This document shows, in pieces, positions 17,814 to 27,287 of a stretch of 64,000 nucleotides of DNA. Within the stretch, counting starts at the first letter, position 1. Each line of letters starts with the position of its first letter. Source of the stretch: Seleniivibrio sp. (GTDB lineage: Bacteria > Chrysiogenota > Deferribacteres > Deferribacterales > Geovibrionaceae). Below the pieces are notes generated by a model. The model worked only from the letters and a program-made list of their open reading frames with translations. It was not told the DNA's origin and did no database searches. Made by a program: the position numbers and the translations under genes. The stretch is from positions 62,001-126,000 of the forward strand of contig NZ_JAJOIL010000001.1 in assembly GCF_021209385.1 (NCBI RefSeq), in the 5' to 3' direction.

Positions 17814-19460
17814 ATGAATATCTTAAATAACCTGTCTATCAGGACAAAAATCAACCTTGGACTAGGCACCTTAATGCTCATGCTTTTAGTCTGCGGAGTA
17901 ATAGGTCATTTCGGTCTTACCAAGATCAACAATACGCAGGCGTCAATTTTCTCCGTACGTCTTCCATCTATGGACTATCTCATAGAGGCAGACAGAGACC
18001 TGCACCAGCTTCTGCTTGCGGAACGCGCACTGACAATAACACCGTTGGATTCACCCGACTATAAAGACTTCCTTGATTCATACAACGAAAATATGGAACA
18101 GGTCGTCACACGTTTCAGAAAATATGAGGCACTGAGCAGAACAGACAAAACTGCTGCAATAATTGACAAGTTCCACTCGGACTATGATCAATGGAAAGAA
18201 TCCTCGCAAAAAGTACTGATGCTGGTTTCCGAGAATACTGATGAATCCAGAAAGCAGGCTTCCGATCTTTCATACGGCGAAACAAGCAAACTTTTCGACA
18301 CTATGAGAGATAATATCAACACCCTCACGGAGATAAACCTTAAAGATGCGGAAGAGGAACACAACACCGCAAACGCCACTTTCTCATCTACTAAATTTTC
18401 CTTCATCGGAGTTATCATCTTCGGTATGGTTGTGGGCGCTGCAGTGGCGTTTAAACTCGGATCAGTTATCGTGAAAAGCATAAAGCAGACAGTAACCATG
18501 CTGAAAGATATATCAGAGGGCGAAGGCGACCTTACCAAAAAACTTCCTGTAACATCTCAGGATGAGGTTGGCGACCTTGCAAGACACTTCAATGCGTTTG
18601 TCAACAAACTCAGAGATATCATAAATACAGTTAAACAGAACTCCGAAAGCATAGCATCGGGAAACGCGGAGCTTGCGTCTACCTCAGACAAACTTGCGCA
18701 GAACTTTCAGGAACAGACCATGCAGCTGACAGCCGTTGCATCGGCAACCGAGGAGATGAGCACATCCGCAGCGGAAGTGGTTCATTCAGTACAGGATGTT
18801 ACGGAAAAAGCCGAGCAGGCAAACAGCTTCATACACGACGGCAGAGAGATGCTTCTTGACGCCGTTTCCAGCGTGATGTCAATCAAAGGCGAAGTGGAAA
18901 ACCTCGGTACGACTATCGGACAGCTTTCTAACTCTTCCGAGGAAATAGGAAACATACTCAACGTCATCAACGATATAGCTGATCAGACAAACCTTCTGGC
19001 TCTTAATGCAGCTATCGAAGCGGCAAGAGCAGGTGAACACGGACGCGGTTTCGCAGTTGTTGCCGACGAAGTCAGAAAGCTTGCAGAACGTTCGCAAAAG
19101 GCAATCAAAGAGATTGAAGGAATCATCGTAAACCTGCAGAAGGAATCCGCTGTCGCATCAGACAATATGCAGGAGGCGAGTAAAAAGGTTGAAGCGGGCG
19201 TTGTGGTCATCAGAAACACTGAAAGCATGTTTGAGAACATCGTCAGCTCTGTGGATACCATAACAAACGCTAGCAGACACATTGAAACAGCCGTTTCCGA
19301 ACAGGTTCAGGCTATCCATAACATAAACGGAAACACGCAGGTGCTTTCAAACGGTATTGAACAGAGCAACCTGTCGGTTACAGAGGTTTCAAACACAGTG
19401 GGCGACCTGCAAAAGCAGACGGAAGACCTTTCAATGCTCGTAAGACGTTTCAGAACATAA
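17814..19460 (+). CDS. Methyl-accepting chemotaxis protein, 4HB sensor type
   Basis: A 548-residue chemoreceptor. TM1 is near residues 15-32. A periplasmic four-helix-bundle (4HB_MCP) domain runs to about 195, then TM2, HAMP (about 215-270) and the cytoplasmic signalling coiled coil. The hairpin tip reads [40 protein letters not shown]. It should signal to CheA/CheW, but the ligand cannot be predicted. It is monocistronic: a TATAAT box lies at 17749-17754 and a strong terminator follows the stop. Confidence 0.93.
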   Translation: MNILNNLSIRTKINLGLGTLMLMLLVCGVIGHFGLTKINNTQASIFSVRLPSMDYLIEADRDLHQLLLAERALTITPLDSPDYKDFLDSYNENMEQVVTRFRKYEALSRTDKTAAIIDKFHSDYDQWKESSQKVLMLVSENTDESRKQASDLSYGETSKLFDTMRDNINTLTEINLKDAEEEHNTANATFSSTKFSFIGVIIFGMVVGAAVAFKLGSVIVKSIKQTVTMLKDISEGEGDLTKKLPVTSQDEVGDLARHFNAFVNKLRDIINTVKQNSESIASGNAELASTSDKLAQNFQEQTMQLTAVASATEEMSTSAAEVVHSVQDVTEKAEQANSFIHDGREMLLDAVSSVMSIKGEVENLGTTIGQLSNSSEEIGNILNVINDIADQTNLLALNAAIEAARAGEHGRGFAVVADEVRKLAERSQKAIKEIEGIIVNLQKESAVASDNMQEASKKVEAGVVVIRNTESMFENIVSSVDTITNASRHIETAVSEQVQAIHNINGNTQVLSNGIEQSNLSVTEVSNTVGDLQKQTEDLSMLVRRFRT

Positions 19461-19470
19461 AAAAGAAAAA

Positions 19471-19500
19471 GGGCGATCGACTGATCGCCCTTGTTTTATT
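19471..19500. terminator. Bidirectional terminator between the MCP and the dihaem lipoprotein
   Basis: GGGCGATC, GACT, GATCGCCC is followed by TTGTTTTATT on the plus strand and CTTTTTCTTTTTT on the minus strand. It serves both convergent genes. Confidence 0.9.
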
Positions 19501-21222
19501 TCAGAAGATAAGTGAAGTCGCCGTCGAAAGGATGAAATCGGTCAGTCCGGTTGGCTTGTCCTGCGGCGATATGGTTTTATGCACGTTTGTAACAGGCTTC
19601 ACATTGGCATCCCTGCCGTATACAAAACTCTGTTCCTTAACAATGCTTCTGTATGCTTTGTTCAGCGTCAGCGCCCTTTCTGAAGACGGGAACAGCAGAA
19701 CCGAAACGTCGGAATGAAGCGCCGTCACCATATCAGTCTTCAAAGAACCGTCAGAGTTGAAGAACTTGGCTTTAACCTCGTCGTTATCCCTGAACTCATC
19801 TCCCGCAATGTTTTGCTGAAGATACATTGTATACTCATACTGTTCGCCTTTGCCTTCGTATGCAACTTTATGCTCCGGCGTACCCTTTATGCTCTTCTGA
19901 GTCCAGTGGTACCATCCGCGCTTGTTGGATGCATCCTCGTATTTACGGCTGTAGGTGAAAACAGTGTCGGCTGTCGCTCCAAGCCTTGAATGGCATCCCA
20001 TACAGAATACGGTCTCCTCGTATGTCTGCGGGCGCAGGTCGCCCTTTGCATCCTCTATGAATGCCTGAAATACCCAGCCCTGCGGATTGCCAAGTCCGTT
20101 CTCAATGTCACCGTAATAAACGGAGAGCCTGTCAGGAAAGTCGTATTCCTCTTTGACCTCATCGTAAGTCTCGTACTCGAGGTCGCTGTATGTCATCCAT
20201 ATGAGCTTCTTTGAATATCTCAGTTCTTTCATTCTGGGTGCCATGGCGATATCGCCGCCGTCAGTCACATTGATATATCTCACAGAGTGAAGAAATTCAG
20301 TTCCTTCGGGAAAAAGCCCTGCCGCAAGATGCACTTCTCCGGCGGCAAGTTTTGTCTTTGCCATACCGACATAATACATATATCTGCCTGCGGTGGGCAG
20401 CCAGTCATATTCTATTACTGATGCAGTGCCGAGACTGCCGTTTTTATCGAGATCAACGCCATATGTCGTTTCGTTTACAGTGTCGATGGCGATATCCTTT
20501 TTCTTTATGAGCGCTTCCACGATGGCGAGGTTTATTTTATATACTTCAAGGCTGAAATTGCCGTTTTCGTCCTTCATAAATACATCGCTGAGACGGATTA
20601 GCACGTCGTCTGTGGAACCGTTCGTCGGCCAGAAGGTGCCGAGAAACGGAGCGTACGCATATGCTCTCCATCCGGTGTAGTCGCCTCCCGACGTACGGTC
20701 GAAGCCTTCGCTGTCAAAATTAAAATAGCAGTCGGGCGTATAGCCGTTCCATGTCCCGTCGCCGTTATAATCCCACTCTTTAGGAACGCTTTTCAGCTTT
20801 TCGGCAAGAATTATCTTTCCGTCGGAACTCTTATAGTTGTCCTGACGGACATATGAAAGTATCTCGCTGTCACTCTGCGCGGCAACAGCCTCAGTGCGAT
20901 CCACAAACAGATTTGTCCAGTGGTTCGTGTTCGCGTATGAAGCGAACGTATATGTTTCCTGAAGATCGTCGTCGTTGGTATAGTTCGGTTCAACGGAATT
21001 TTTGTGACAACTGTAGCAGGGGTTGTACTTTGCGCCGTTTTCCCCTTCCGTCACTGTGTAGCACTGTGAAGGGATAAACGCCGCCTCGTTCTTCATGGAC
21101 TTTGAAAGCAGAGGATATGTAACGGAGCTTTCCGCCGATGCGGAACCTCCGCCGCCTCCGCATGCCGCCGTGACAAAAAGCGCGGCAGCGCACAGCAGGG
21201 AGAACACGCCTAATTTTTTCAT
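19501..21222 (-). CDS. Dihaem cytochrome-like lipoprotein of unknown function
   Basis: A 573-residue lipoprotein: signal MKKLGVFSLL...VTAAC with acylated Cys21, then a Gly-rich linker. There are two c-haem motifs, CYSCH (69-73) and CMGCH near residue 415. Much of the rest is aromatic- and Asp-rich (WDYNGDGTWNGYTPDC) and could be a calcium-binding beta fold. I do not recognise a named family. It lies 84 bp downstream of a PhoX-like lipoprotein gene on the same strand, with a terminator between. An envelope redox role is likely because both haem sites are conserved motifs, but substrate and partners are unknown. Confidence 0.75.
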   Translation of the reverse strand: MKKLGVFSLLCAAALFVTAACGGGGGSASAESSVTYPLLSKSMKNEAAFIPSQCYTVTEGENGAKYNPCYSCHKNSVEPNYTNDDDLQETYTFASYANTNHWTNLFVDRTEAVAAQSDSEILSYVRQDNYKSSDGKIILAEKLKSVPKEWDYNGDGTWNGYTPDCYFNFDSEGFDRTSGGDYTGWRAYAYAPFLGTFWPTNGSTDDVLIRLSDVFMKDENGNFSLEVYKINLAIVEALIKKKDIAIDTVNETTYGVDLDKNGSLGTASVIEYDWLPTAGRYMYYVGMAKTKLAAGEVHLAAGLFPEGTEFLHSVRYINVTDGGDIAMAPRMKELRYSKKLIWMTYSDLEYETYDEVKEEYDFPDRLSVYYGDIENGLGNPQGWVFQAFIEDAKGDLRPQTYEETVFCMGCHSRLGATADTVFTYSRKYEDASNKRGWYHWTQKSIKGTPEHKVAYEGKGEQYEYTMYLQQNIAGDEFRDNDEVKAKFFNSDGSLKTDMVTALHSDVSVLLFPSSERALTLNKAYRSIVKEQSFVYGRDANVKPVTNVHKTISPQDKPTGLTDFILSTATSLIF

Positions 21223-21251
21223 AAGACCAACTCCTTAACATTAAATCAAAA

Positions 21252-21281
21252 GTCCCCGTGAGACCATTGCCTCACGGGGAA
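21252..21281 (-). terminator. Terminator after the PhoX-like gene
   Basis: TCCCCGTGAG and CTCACGGGGA form a 10-bp perfect stem with an 8-10 nt loop. On the minus strand it is followed by CTTTTGATTT. It separates the PhoX-like gene from the dihaem lipoprotein gene. Confidence 0.85.
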
Positions 21282-21306
21282 CTCATTCAAAGATAAAGCC
21301 TGAACC

Positions 21307-23151
21307 TTAGTCCATCGCGGGGAAAGGTCCGATGAAGCCTGTGTATGCTCTCTTCTCGGCTGTGGTGTTAGCCGCGGGCATACCTGTGGTGGCTTCGCCG
21401 TAGGGGTGCTGTATAACGCTCATCAGGTATCCGAAACCGTGATAGTTGGGATAGAAGTAGGGAGATGTTGTTTCGGAACCGTAGGGCGTTGTCTGGATAC
21501 GGGTGAGAGTTTTTGTCTCAACATTGTATGACCAGATCATGTCGTTTTCGTGTCCGGCGCCTGAATCCTCACCGATTATAAGCGTTTTGTAACCGGGCAT
21601 AAATGTCAGGTTGTCGGGGTTGGCTATACTGTCCAGAGAGCATTTGTTGTTGGCAAATGCACCGGAAGAGGAATATGCGTTGGAATCGTCAGCCGCGCCG
21701 TAGTCAGTTGTAACGGGTACGCCTGTAACTATGGGATACATCTTTGTTGCGGCATAGTCTGAATCGAGGTCAAGAGCGTAAACTGCACCGCAGGTGTTCT
21801 TGGCAACCTTGATGTCGTTGTAGCCGCCTGTATCGTTTGAGCCGCCGTCAAGCATACCGTTGCCTATTTCGGAAAGGGCAAGGTACATGGTCTTCGTTTC
21901 AGCGTTAAAGGTTATGCCTTCCATCTTGCGGAACTCTGTAGTACCGCCGAGCATAGCGGCATAGCGGCGTGTTTCAAGCCTTGATGCGGCTTTTTCCATG
22001 CCTGTTTTAACCTGAAGACATTCATGTCCGTATGTCGTGTTTATCTCTTTATGAGTTGTGGGGCAGGTCGCTCCGCCTGATATATCAACTTCATCAAATA
22101 TATCAGTGTAAGCAGTGTGAGCGTCGAGCATAGTTTTCACTTCTGCATCTGTTGCATGTCCGAGGCTTATCCAGCTTATGTTTGCAGAACCGCCGTCAGC
22201 AGCGTCTGTCTGCGCCCATTTTGCAACATAAAGCGTACCGGAGGAAAGATCAGCCGCACTGTCAGCAACAAATCTGAACAGACCTACGTTTGTACCGTCG
22301 TCAGAGATGTAAGCCGTTTTTTTGTCGGGCATAACATAGCCGAGCTCGTGGGCAACGCGTCCCATGCTGTAGTGTTTTGTAACTGTAACAGAGTTAAAGT
22401 TCTGAACAGCAAGCTCTGTCTGCCATCCGTAGTTATAGATGTTCATGGAGCTGTATGCGCCTGCTGTTGTAAGGTTCGTGGCAAGACCGAAGTACAGAGC
22501 CATTCTGTTTCCGTATGTATCGTTGAACTTGCCTGTTACAGCATCAACACCCTTTGCATTGGGTTCATACTCTTCGGAACCAAGATGTGTTCCCCAGGGG
22601 GTAACGCTGCCCGCACAGTGTACCCAGCCTCCTGCAACGCCGGAGAAGTCGATGTGGCGTGTTTTTTCCGCTGTAAGAACGCCTGTTGAACTCTGCGCCA
22701 GCTTTGTGATGTACATTGCGGCAGGAACTGACTCAAAATGCGAAACCATATACATGTTGCCGTCAAGACCTGTCAGAAGAGACGAAAAGTCGTTGTCGGA
22801 TGAAATGTAGTCTGAAGCATCAGAAGGGTTGAGAACCTTGTTTCCGTTTTCGTCATAAAGCTGACCGAAAGGTTCTGAATCTGTTGAGGGCTGATCACCG
22901 CTTCTGAGAATTGTGTGATAACCTATGGAATATTCTTTTCCGTCGATTGTCACAGTGTCGGAAGCAAGGATGCTTCTTTTTTCTGTGTCTGATTCGGGAG
23001 CCTTAACCCCGTCGAAAGAGATGCTCTTTCCTGCGGGAGTTTCAGGCGCTGGTGTTGCGGCATCGCTGTCACTGTCGCTGCATGCCACGATAGAGACTGT
23101 CATAACAATGGCAACAAACACCATTGACGCTAACTTTTTGAACTTGCTCAT
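21307..23151 (-). CDS. PhoX-like (DUF839) secreted phosphatase-type lipoprotein
   Basis: A 614-residue protein with a lipoprotein signal (MSKFKKLASM...SIVAC). The DUF839/PhoX hallmark is present: TPWGTHLGSEEYEPNAKG, in which the Glu residues bind iron or calcium in PhoX. Further pieces are GRVAHELGYV, FRKMEGITFN and DNLTFMPGYKTLIIGEDS. PhoX enzymes are Ca/Fe-dependent phosphomonoesterases and normally Tat-exported. This one carries a Sec-type lipoprotein leader, so its metallation and activity are open. It has a GGAGG ribosome site 8 nt from the ATG. Confidence 0.82.
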   Translation of the reverse strand: MSKFKKLASMVFVAIVMTVSIVACSDSDSDAATPAPETPAGKSISFDGVKAPESDTEKRSILASDTVTIDGKEYSIGYHTILRSGDQPSTDSEPFGQLYDENGNKVLNPSDASDYISSDNDFSSLLTGLDGNMYMVSHFESVPAAMYITKLAQSSTGVLTAEKTRHIDFSGVAGGWVHCAGSVTPWGTHLGSEEYEPNAKGVDAVTGKFNDTYGNRMALYFGLATNLTTAGAYSSMNIYNYGWQTELAVQNFNSVTVTKHYSMGRVAHELGYVMPDKKTAYISDDGTNVGLFRFVADSAADLSSGTLYVAKWAQTDAADGGSANISWISLGHATDAEVKTMLDAHTAYTDIFDEVDISGGATCPTTHKEINTTYGHECLQVKTGMEKAASRLETRRYAAMLGGTTEFRKMEGITFNAETKTMYLALSEIGNGMLDGGSNDTGGYNDIKVAKNTCGAVYALDLDSDYAATKMYPIVTGVPVTTDYGAADDSNAYSSSGAFANNKCSLDSIANPDNLTFMPGYKTLIIGEDSGAGHENDMIWSYNVETKTLTRIQTTPYGSETTSPYFYPNYHGFGYLMSVIQHPYGEATTGMPAANTTAEKRAYTGFIGPFPAMD

Positions 23152-23339
23152 TCGGCAAACCTCCGAGATTTTGAACGAGTGTAGCCGATAGGTGTTATAA
23201 GATTATGCAGAAAATGTGATATATAATTTAGAAAATTTATCCGAAGACTTTGATTGTATTTTCATCATAATTATCATAGCAACAGAGGCTTTGCAGTTTT
23301 TAACGGTTTGGTATATCATCCTGAAAGAAAGGAAAACAT

Positions 23340-24608
23340 ATGTTTAAAGAGACTTTTCGCTCCCTGGCGGTGCGGAATTACAGAATATGGGCTGCCGGTG
23401 CCATCGTTTCAAATACCGGAACGTGGATGCAAAGGACAGCACAGGACTGGCTTGTTCTGACAGTGCTGACCCACAATAATGCCACAGCGGTGGGCATAGT
23501 TCTGGCGCTTCAGTTCGGTCCGCAGTTCTTTCTTCTGCCTGTGAACGGTTTTGCGGCGGATTATTTCAACAGACGCAAACTGCTCATAGCCACACAGGCA
23601 TCCATGGGGCTTCTTTCTCTGGGGCTTGGTCTTCTGACGGTTTTCGAGGTGGTCGAGCTTTGGCATGTGTATATCTTCGCCCTGATATTCGGCTGTGTGA
23701 CAGCCTTTGACACACCCACCCGCCAGACGTTCGTTTCCGAGCTGGTCACTGAAAAAGATATCTCGAATGCCATTGCGCTGAACTCCACCTCTTTTAATGC
23801 CGCAAGGATGATAGGTCCTGCCGTTGCGGGTGTGATGATAGCAATCGTCGGAACCGGATGGGTCTTTCTCATCAACGCCGCATCGTTCGGCGCTGTTCTT
23901 ATTTCGCTCGTGACGATTAAAAAAAGCGAACTGCATCTTCGCGAAAAAGTCAAATTCTCCAAAAGCGGGCTTGCGGACGGCTTCCGTTATATATCCAACA
24001 GACCCGACCTTAAAACCATACTTTTAATGTTCTTCCTGATAGGCACTTTCGGGCTGAATTTCCCGATATACATATCGACAATGGCTGTTTCAGTGTTCCA
24101 TTCGGGCGCACACGAATACGGAATTCTTACCTCCATAATGGCGATAGGCTCCGTTGTGGGAGCTCTGCTTTCGGCAAGCCGCGACAAGCCGAGGGTCTCA
24201 CTCATTTTTCTGGGTGCGTTCGTCTTCGGTTCCGGATTTGTTCTGGCGGCAATGATGCCGACATATCTGCTTTTCGGTCTGTCGCTCGCCGTCATAGGAA
24301 TATCTGCTCAGACGTTCACAACAACCGCTCTGGGCGCTGTTCAGCTTCTCACAGAGGCTCATATGCGCGGGCGGGTGCTGGCTATCCTCTTTGCCATTTC
24401 ATGGGGCGGAACCATCATAGGCGCACCGATTGTCGGCAGGATCGCCGATATATTCGGGGCGCGCTGGGCTTTGTCTGTGGGTGCGGCATCGGGTCTGCTT
24501 GCGGCGGCGGTGGGGCTTTACTATCTTTTTAAATACAGAAACATGCGCGTCCGGTTTGAAGCTGGACACATACGCGTTTCAATTGATACAATAGAAAATG
24601 ACAATTAA
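23340..24608 (+). CDS. MFS exporter (DHA3/EntS-like family)
   Basis: A 422-residue major facilitator with twelve predicted helices. Its start (FRSLAVRNYRIWAAGAIVSNTGTWMQRTAQDWLV) is typical of the MFS_3 drug or siderophore exporter group. The loop motif A region reads GFAADYFNRRKLLI, and DTPTRQTFVSELV is another family block. The last codons overlap the start of mprF by 11 bp, so the two are translationally coupled. The substrate is unknown. Coupling to MprF suggests a shared role in envelope or antimicrobial-peptide defence, but this is inference. Confidence 0.85.
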   Translation: MFKETFRSLAVRNYRIWAAGAIVSNTGTWMQRTAQDWLVLTVLTHNNATAVGIVLALQFGPQFFLLPVNGFAADYFNRRKLLIATQASMGLLSLGLGLLTVFEVVELWHVYIFALIFGCVTAFDTPTRQTFVSELVTEKDISNAIALNSTSFNAARMIGPAVAGVMIAIVGTGWVFLINAASFGAVLISLVTIKKSELHLREKVKFSKSGLADGFRYISNRPDLKTILLMFFLIGTFGLNFPIYISTMAVSVFHSGAHEYGILTSIMAIGSVVGALLSASRDKPRVSLIFLGAFVFGSGFVLAAMMPTYLLFGLSLAVIGISAQTFTTTALGAVQLLTEAHMRGRVLAILFAISWGGTIIGAPIVGRIADIFGARWALSVGAASGLLAAAVGLYYLFKYRNMRVRFEAGHIRVSIDTIENDN

Positions 24609-27153
24609 CCGCAGAACCAGACAGATATTATCTTTCGGTTTCATAATCGTTATGATCTTTCTGACAGGTGCATTTGTCGATAGGTTTCTGGACAAATACA
24701 GCCTGCACCAGATAATGAAGGATCTGAACAATATACCTCTCAGTAACAAGCTTTATGCTGTCCTGCTTATGGCGGCGAGCTATCTTTTTCTCACGGTTTA
24801 CGACTTTCTTGGTCTGCGGTATCTGGGGAAAAAGCTTCAGGCGCACAAAGTCGTTCTGGCTTCGTTTCTAAGCTACGGGTTCAGTAATTCAATAGGACTT
24901 TCAGTGCTTGCATCCGGTTCGCTGAGGTACAGATATTACTCGTCATGGGGGCTCACCTTTTCAGAGATAAGCCGCATGGTGATCTTCACATCAGCAACCC
25001 TCTGGCTTGGCATACTTACGGCGGGCGGAGCAGCGTTCACCCTTGCTCCTGTGGCGGAGATGCCTCTGAAACTACATACATTTATAAACATCCGTCTCGT
25101 GGGTATCCTGTTTCTCATTGCTGTTTCTGCATACTATTTCCTTCTGGTCTTCTTCCGCAGACCGTTCACATTCTTCGGTCAGCAGATGACCCTGCCATCT
25201 CCCGCCATCGGCATGGCACAGATAATCACAGGGGCAGTTGACTGGGTTCTCGCCGGCGCAGTGCTTTACGTTCTTATGCCTGACAGCGCACCTATAGGCT
25301 TCATGCAGTTCATGGGAATATACATTCTGGCGCAGACCATAGGTCTCATAAGCCACGTTCCCGGCGGAGCTGTGGTATTTGAAACCGTCCTGCTGTCGTT
25401 TTTCCCTGCGGAAGCTATCCCATCAATGATAGGCTCTCTGCTTGTATACAGGGTGGTTTACTACATCCTGCCACTGTTGAGCGCCGCACTAATTCTGGGC
25501 ATAACGGAGGGCGCGAGACAGAAACAGCGCGTGCTCTCATATGCAGGATACCTCAATAGGATTTACAGAGCCGTAACACCCAATCTGCTGTCAGTGATCG
25601 TATTTATTATAGGAGCATATATGCTTTTCGCGGGTGCAACACCTGTCAATCCCGCAAGATTCGACTTCATAAAACAGATACTGCCTCTGGCTGTTGTGGA
25701 GACTTCTCACTTTCTCGCAAGCATCACAGGAATGGGTCTCATTATTCTTTCCGGCGGTCTAAGAAAACGTATCGACCTTGCATACCAGCTCACAATGGCA
25801 CTTCTTGCCGCAGGAACGGTTTTCGGACTGCTTAAGGGTGCGGAGGTGGAAACCGCACTGTTTGCCGTCGCCATTGCCGCGGCGATGCTCCCTGCAAGAA
25901 AGCTTTTTGACAAACGCAGCCCGTTTTTTGACGAAGTGCTTACAAAAGAGTGGGCGGCGGCTGTGTTCGCCATACTGCTTGTATACGTTTGGCTGGGCTT
26001 CTTCTCATATAAACATGTGGAATACAGAAGCAGTCTGTGGTGGACGTTCACATTCAACGATCAGGCACCCAGATTTCTCCGGACACTTGTCGGTGTTTTC
26101 AGTTTCATGTCAGCACTCCTGCTGTATAAGTTCATGCAGCCGTCAAAAAAAGTCCGGCATTATGAGCCGCTTGGCATCGACGAAATAGAAAGAATCGTAA
26201 GCAACAGCAGCGACACTTCTTCATATCTGGCGCTTCTGCACGATAAAAAGTTCATAACAAACGATGAACACTCCGCTTTTATTATGTACGGAATAGACGG
26301 GCGGTGCTTTGTCAGCATGGGAGACCCTGTTTCGGCGGCGGACGAAGACACGGCGGCGGAACTTATCATAAATTTCCGCAGACTGGCAAAGAACCACGGA
26401 TGCACTGCCGTTTTTTACGAGGTTGGTACCGAGTATATCCCGCAATACATAGACGCAGGATTCAGAATTTATAAGATCGGTGAAGAGGCGCGGGTTCCTC
26501 TCGGCAGTTTCACCCTTGATGGAAGCCACTGGAGCGGCACACGCAACACACTGAAAAAGATGGAAAAAGAGAACTGCCGCTTTGAAATCATACACGACAC
26601 CGAGAACCTTCTGCCTCAACTGCAAAAAATATCAGACGACTGGCTGACAGGTAAAAATACACGCGAGAAACGCTTTTCACTTGGCTGTTTCGACGGGGAA
26701 TATCTGAAGAAGACACCTGTTGCAGTGGTATTTAAGGAAGATGTTCCCGTTGCATTTGCTAACCTTTGGGCGGCAGCGGACAAGGATGAACTCTCCATCG
26801 ACCTGATGCGCTACGGCGACGATGCACCAAAGGGAGTGATGGAATACCTCTTTGTTAAACTGATGCTCTACGGCAAAGAGAACGGATACGGATTTTTCAA
26901 TCTGGGAATGGCGCCGCTTTCAGGCATAGACACCCACTCCTTTTCACCCCTGTGGAACAGGGTTGCAAGCGCACTTTTCAATCACGGAGAAAGATTCTAT
27001 AATTTTAAAGGTCTCAGAAGCTACAAAGATAAGTTCAACCCTCAGTGGAAACCTAAGTACATCGCAGTTCAAAGCTTTTTCTCATTACCATCAGCGCTGC
27101 GCAGTGTTGCGTCACTGATAAGCGGCGGCACAGCCGGTATCTTCGGAAAATGA
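24598..27153 (+). CDS. mprF: Bifunctional phosphatidylglycerol lysyltransferase/flippase MprF
   Basis: An 851-residue protein of full MprF architecture. The N-terminal half has about fourteen transmembrane helices, with the UPF0104/flippase block GLISHVPGGAVVFETVLL. A C-terminal cytosolic DUF2156 aminoacyltransferase domain starts near residue 530 (FITNDEHSAFIMYGIDGRCFVSMGDP). Conserved pieces include RNTLKKMEKENCRFEI, DLMRYGDDAPKGVMEYLF and FFNLGMAPLSGID. It transfers an amino acid, usually lysine or alanine, from tRNA to phosphatidylglycerol and moves the product to the outer leaflet. That lowers negative surface charge. The aminoacyl specificity cannot be read from the sequence. Confidence 0.93.
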   Translation: MTINRRTRQILSFGFIIVMIFLTGAFVDRFLDKYSLHQIMKDLNNIPLSNKLYAVLLMAASYLFLTVYDFLGLRYLGKKLQAHKVVLASFLSYGFSNSIGLSVLASGSLRYRYYSSWGLTFSEISRMVIFTSATLWLGILTAGGAAFTLAPVAEMPLKLHTFINIRLVGILFLIAVSAYYFLLVFFRRPFTFFGQQMTLPSPAIGMAQIITGAVDWVLAGAVLYVLMPDSAPIGFMQFMGIYILAQTIGLISHVPGGAVVFETVLLSFFPAEAIPSMIGSLLVYRVVYYILPLLSAALILGITEGARQKQRVLSYAGYLNRIYRAVTPNLLSVIVFIIGAYMLFAGATPVNPARFDFIKQILPLAVVETSHFLASITGMGLIILSGGLRKRIDLAYQLTMALLAAGTVFGLLKGAEVETALFAVAIAAAMLPARKLFDKRSPFFDEVLTKEWAAAVFAILLVYVWLGFFSYKHVEYRSSLWWTFTFNDQAPRFLRTLVGVFSFMSALLLYKFMQPSKKVRHYEPLGIDEIERIVSNSSDTSSYLALLHDKKFITNDEHSAFIMYGIDGRCFVSMGDPVSAADEDTAAELIINFRRLAKNHGCTAVFYEVGTEYIPQYIDAGFRIYKIGEEARVPLGSFTLDGSHWSGTRNTLKKMEKENCRFEIIHDTENLLPQLQKISDDWLTGKNTREKRFSLGCFDGEYLKKTPVAVVFKEDVPVAFANLWAAADKDELSIDLMRYGDDAPKGVMEYLFVKLMLYGKENGYGFFNLGMAPLSGIDTHSFSPLWNRVASALFNHGERFYNFKGLRSYKDKFNPQWKPKYIAVQSFFSLPSALRSVASLISGGTAGIFGK

Positions 27154-27200
27154 CTACCTGCCAAAAGTGAGGAATGACATATAGATAAACTAAATATATA

Positions 27201-27229
27201 TTGACCGGATGCTATCTTTTTACTATAAG
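27201..27229 (+). promoter_or_regulatory. Sigma-70-type promoter of the HD-GYP gene
   Basis: TTGACC (27201-27206) and TATAAG (27224-27229) are separated by exactly 17 bp, about 58 bp before the start codon. Confidence 0.65.
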
Positions 27230-27287
27230 TAAACTGTGTTATAAATTTGGATATATCTGAATAAAATACATATTTTCGGGATTGTGC

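Noticed and set aside
23245-23285. Fur box before the MFS-mprF pair
   Set aside because: An AT-rich TGATAATTATGATGA resembles only one half of the Fur consensus.
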